Positions 62,582 through 64,000 of a stretch of 64,000 nucleotides of DNA are shown piece after piece. The translations under genes and the position numbers were made by a program. The DNA is taken from contig DATCEO010000230.1 of assembly GCA_036510065.1 (NCBI GenBank), positions 1 through 64,000 on the forward strand. Direction: 5' to 3'. The notes under the pieces were generated by a model. That model was not told where the DNA came from and did not search any database. It saw nothing but the letters and a program-made list of their open reading frames with translations. How positions within the stretch are numbered: position 1 is the stretch's first letter; every line of letters starts with the position of its first letter. This DNA comes from DASUBV01 sp036510065 (GTDB taxonomy: Bacteria > Actinomycetota > Actinomycetes > Streptosporangiales > Streptosporangiaceae).

Positions 62582-63517
62582 ATGCGGCCGACTGACATCC
62601 TGGTCAGGCCATCGCGCCCCCCCGACCAGGTCCTGCGCTACGGAGATCGCGACGATCAGGTCGCTGACCTGCGGCTGCCGGATCCTGGTCGCGGCGCCGG
62701 CGACGCTCGGGCGGCTCGCCAGGCCGACTGTCCGCTGGTAATCTTCCTGCACGGCGGCTTCTGGCGAGCGGAGTTTGACCGTGCCCATGCCGGGCCGCTG
62801 GCGCAGGCTCTGGCCTCATCGGGGTTCGCCGTCTGCACGCCGGAGTACCGGCGGACGGGCCAGGCTGGGGGCGGCTGGCCGGGAACGTTCGATGATGTGG
62901 CGGCCGCCGTGGACGCGCTCCCGGAGATCGTGGCCGCGGCGGCCGGGGGAGGCGCGGCGGCCGGGGGACAGGCCGACGCCAGGCGGGTCGTGCTGGCCGG
63001 CCACTCGGCCGGCGGCCAGCTCGCGCTCTGGGCGGCCGGCCGCCGCAGGCTGCCGCCCGGCGCGCCCGGGTACCTCGCCCGATCGCCGGCCGCCGGAGCC
63101 GGACGATCGCCGGCCGCCGGGGTCGCGCGGTCGCCGGCTGGGGTCGTCAGCGTGGCCGGGGTCTGCGACCTGGCGGCCTGCTTCCGGCTGAAGCTCGGTG
63201 GCGGTGCCGCCGGAGACCTGATGGGGGGAGGACCGGAGCGCTTTCCCGGCCGTTACCTGGCCGCGGATCCGATGCGATTGCTCCCGACCGGGACCACGGC
63301 GCGGCTCGTCCATGGGATGGACGATGACCGGGTACCGCCGGAGCAGAGTAGTGCCTACGCCGCGCGTGCCCAGGGCGCCGGGGACGACGTGGCCTGCGAC
63401 CTGATTCCGGGGTGCGGGCACTTCGAGGTCATCGATCCGCTGTCCGCCGCGTGGCCCGTAGTCCTCGCGGCATTCTGGTCGGCTGCTGCGGTTTCGGGCG
63501 GGAGGCGGGAGCCCTAG
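62582..63517 (+). CDS. alpha/beta hydrolase (kynurenine-formamidase/esterase-like)
   Basis: 311 residues from the ATG at 62582 with GGAAGGAGG upstream. Oxyanion motif HGGFWRAEFD, nucleophile elbow GHSAGGQLALW, and the acidic/His residues in HGMDDDRVPPEQ and GCGHFEVID. Two glycine/proline-rich insertions (AAGGGAAAGGQ and RSPAAGAGRSPAAGVARSPA, the latter a short tandem repeat) are unusual. Related enzymes hydrolyse N-formylkynurenine or small esters; substrate unknown. Last complete gene in the window. Confidence 0.85.
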   Translation: MRPTDILVRPSRPPDQVLRYGDRDDQVADLRLPDPGRGAGDARAARQADCPLVIFLHGGFWRAEFDRAHAGPLAQALASSGFAVCTPEYRRTGQAGGGWPGTFDDVAAAVDALPEIVAAAAGGGAAAGGQADARRVVLAGHSAGGQLALWAAGRRRLPPGAPGYLARSPAAGAGRSPAAGVARSPAGVVSVAGVCDLAACFRLKLGGGAAGDLMGGGPERFPGRYLAADPMRLLPTGTTARLVHGMDDDRVPPEQSSAYAARAQGAGDDVACDLIPGCGHFEVIDPLSAAWPVVLAAFWSAAAVSGGRREP

Positions 63518-63614
63518 GGCGCGCGGTGGCAGCCCGAGGGCGCGGGGCGGGGGCCCTGGATCGGGTGGGCGGCAGGGTGGGGCCAGGGGGTTGGTCCCGG
63601 AGGGGTTCGGGCCG

Positions 63615-63641
63615 TTGCCCTAGGTCGATTTCGTGTATCCT
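63615..63641 (+). promoter_or_regulatory. candidate promoter for the tRNA-Thr gene
   Basis: TTGCCC at 63615-63620 and TATCCT at 63636-63641, spacer 15 bases (short), about 85 bases before the tRNA. Confidence 0.35.
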
Positions 63642-63725
63642 CTCTAGGCGCGGTAACGCAGTCCGGCGGGCGCTTGCGCCTGTTCCGCAAGCCTCGCAGG
63701 ACGGGCAGCAGGACCGCCCGGGTAT

Positions 63726-63764
63726 GCCCCCTTAGCTCAGTCGGCAGAGCGTCTCCATGGTAAG
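63726..63764 (+). pseudogene. tRNA-Thr(GGT), 5' half only
   Basis: GCCCCCT acceptor strand (63726-63732), D-arm GCTC/GAGC (63735-63750), anticodon stem TCTCC (63752-63756) and loop ATGGTAA (63757-63763, anticodon GGT). The expected GGAGA closing the stem, the variable loop, T-arm and AGGGGGC 3' acceptor are absent: from 63765 the sequence is unrelated. The break lies at the 3' side of the anticodon loop, the usual crossover site of integrases. Confidence 0.7.
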
Positions 63765-64000
63765 TATCCTGTTCGAATCGCTGTGCTCACCTGCGGAAAC
63801 GCTGATGGTAGCCGAGCGCTGTGCGCGTAATTAGACGCTCTATTGCTACACCTCGTGCTCCACCTTGGCGCCAGCTTGTGAACCGTGCCTGGCAGCTGTC
63901 GGTACTGCCCGCGAGCGGTCATCCTGTAGCCGCGATTGCGCGTCCATACAAGCATTGTCCGGGCAGGCGCTGGCCGATATGCGGATGTCCTCATTCGGCT
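63765..64000. other. unassigned sequence after the broken tRNA
   Basis: 236 bp with more A/T than the rest of the window. One short minus-strand frame (63737-63994) shows no recognisable family. It may be the edge of an inserted element or an assembly joint. Confidence 0.4.

Overview
The window is high-GC, gene-dense actinobacterial chromosome. The evidence is GC-rich codon use with frequent GTG starts, a mycothiol-type formaldehyde dehydrogenase, an Rv1284-like beta-carbonic anhydrase, PPOX-type flavoproteins, ECF sigma factor architecture and PAC2/DUF2332/AIM24 proteins. No rRNA, complete tRNA, CRISPR array or complete insertion sequence is visible. I cannot place it below class level from sequence alone; a soil actinomycete is likely.

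Layout. 1-5.9 kb: edge-truncated conserved gene, GMC (choline dehydrogenase-like) oxidoreductase, damaged VOC and AraC genes, PLP decarboxylase, PPOX protein. 6.0-7.6 kb: accessory patch (P-loop kinase, stand-alone TOPRIM fragment of an OLD-type nuclease). 7.6-18.1 kb: catabolic block with betaine-aldehyde-type ALDH, IclR regulator, nucleotidyltransferase, metallophosphoesterase, APC permease, dimethylglycine/sarcosine dehydrogenase (FAD plus GcvT domains), EtfB and EtfA. 18.2-20.2 kb: more A/T-rich island with a frameshifted membrane protein and a small partner. 20.2-25.3 kb: housekeeping and hypothetical genes plus an AI-2E transporter remnant. 25.3-33.0 kb: a corrinoid methyl-transfer module (MetF-like, DUF1638, RACo/RamA-like activator, methyl-THF:corrinoid methyltransferase, corrinoid protein, IclR) divergent from an MttB-superfamily methyltransferase. 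33-44 kb: AIM24, ECF sigma factor with fused membrane/zinc-finger tail, PPOX, MaoC, MetH, MetE-like, MetF, IspH-like paralogue. 44.5-58.4 kb: carbonic anhydrase, PAC2, MFS exporter, nitroreductase, SBP56, GH3, AKR, class IV aminotransferase, sulfotransferase-like, MBL, mycothiol-dependent formaldehyde dehydrogenase. 58.6-64 kb: small coupled genes, two Pro/Ser-rich surface proteins, alpha/beta hydrolase, broken tRNA-Thr.

How it fits together (inference). The catabolic genes can be read as choline -> betaine aldehyde -> glycine betaine -> (MttB-type corrinoid demethylation) dimethylglycine -> sarcosine/glycine via the flavoprotein dehydrogenase feeding ETF. The methyl group would pass from the corrinoid protein to tetrahydrofolate and then to MetH or MetF, with formaldehyde leakage handled by the mycothiol pathway. 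Such corrinoid betaine demethylation is best known from anaerobes and some proteobacteria; finding it beside a full aerobic choline/DMG route in an actinobacterium is the most interesting feature here.

A second theme is damage. At least five genes are broken by single-base indels, several in short homopolymers (AraC, membrane protein at 18.7 kb, MetF-like, RibD-like, LuxR remnant). One VOC gene carries an in-frame internal deletion and a tRNA-Thr lacks its 3' half. Sequencing error and real gene decay cannot be told apart without reads.
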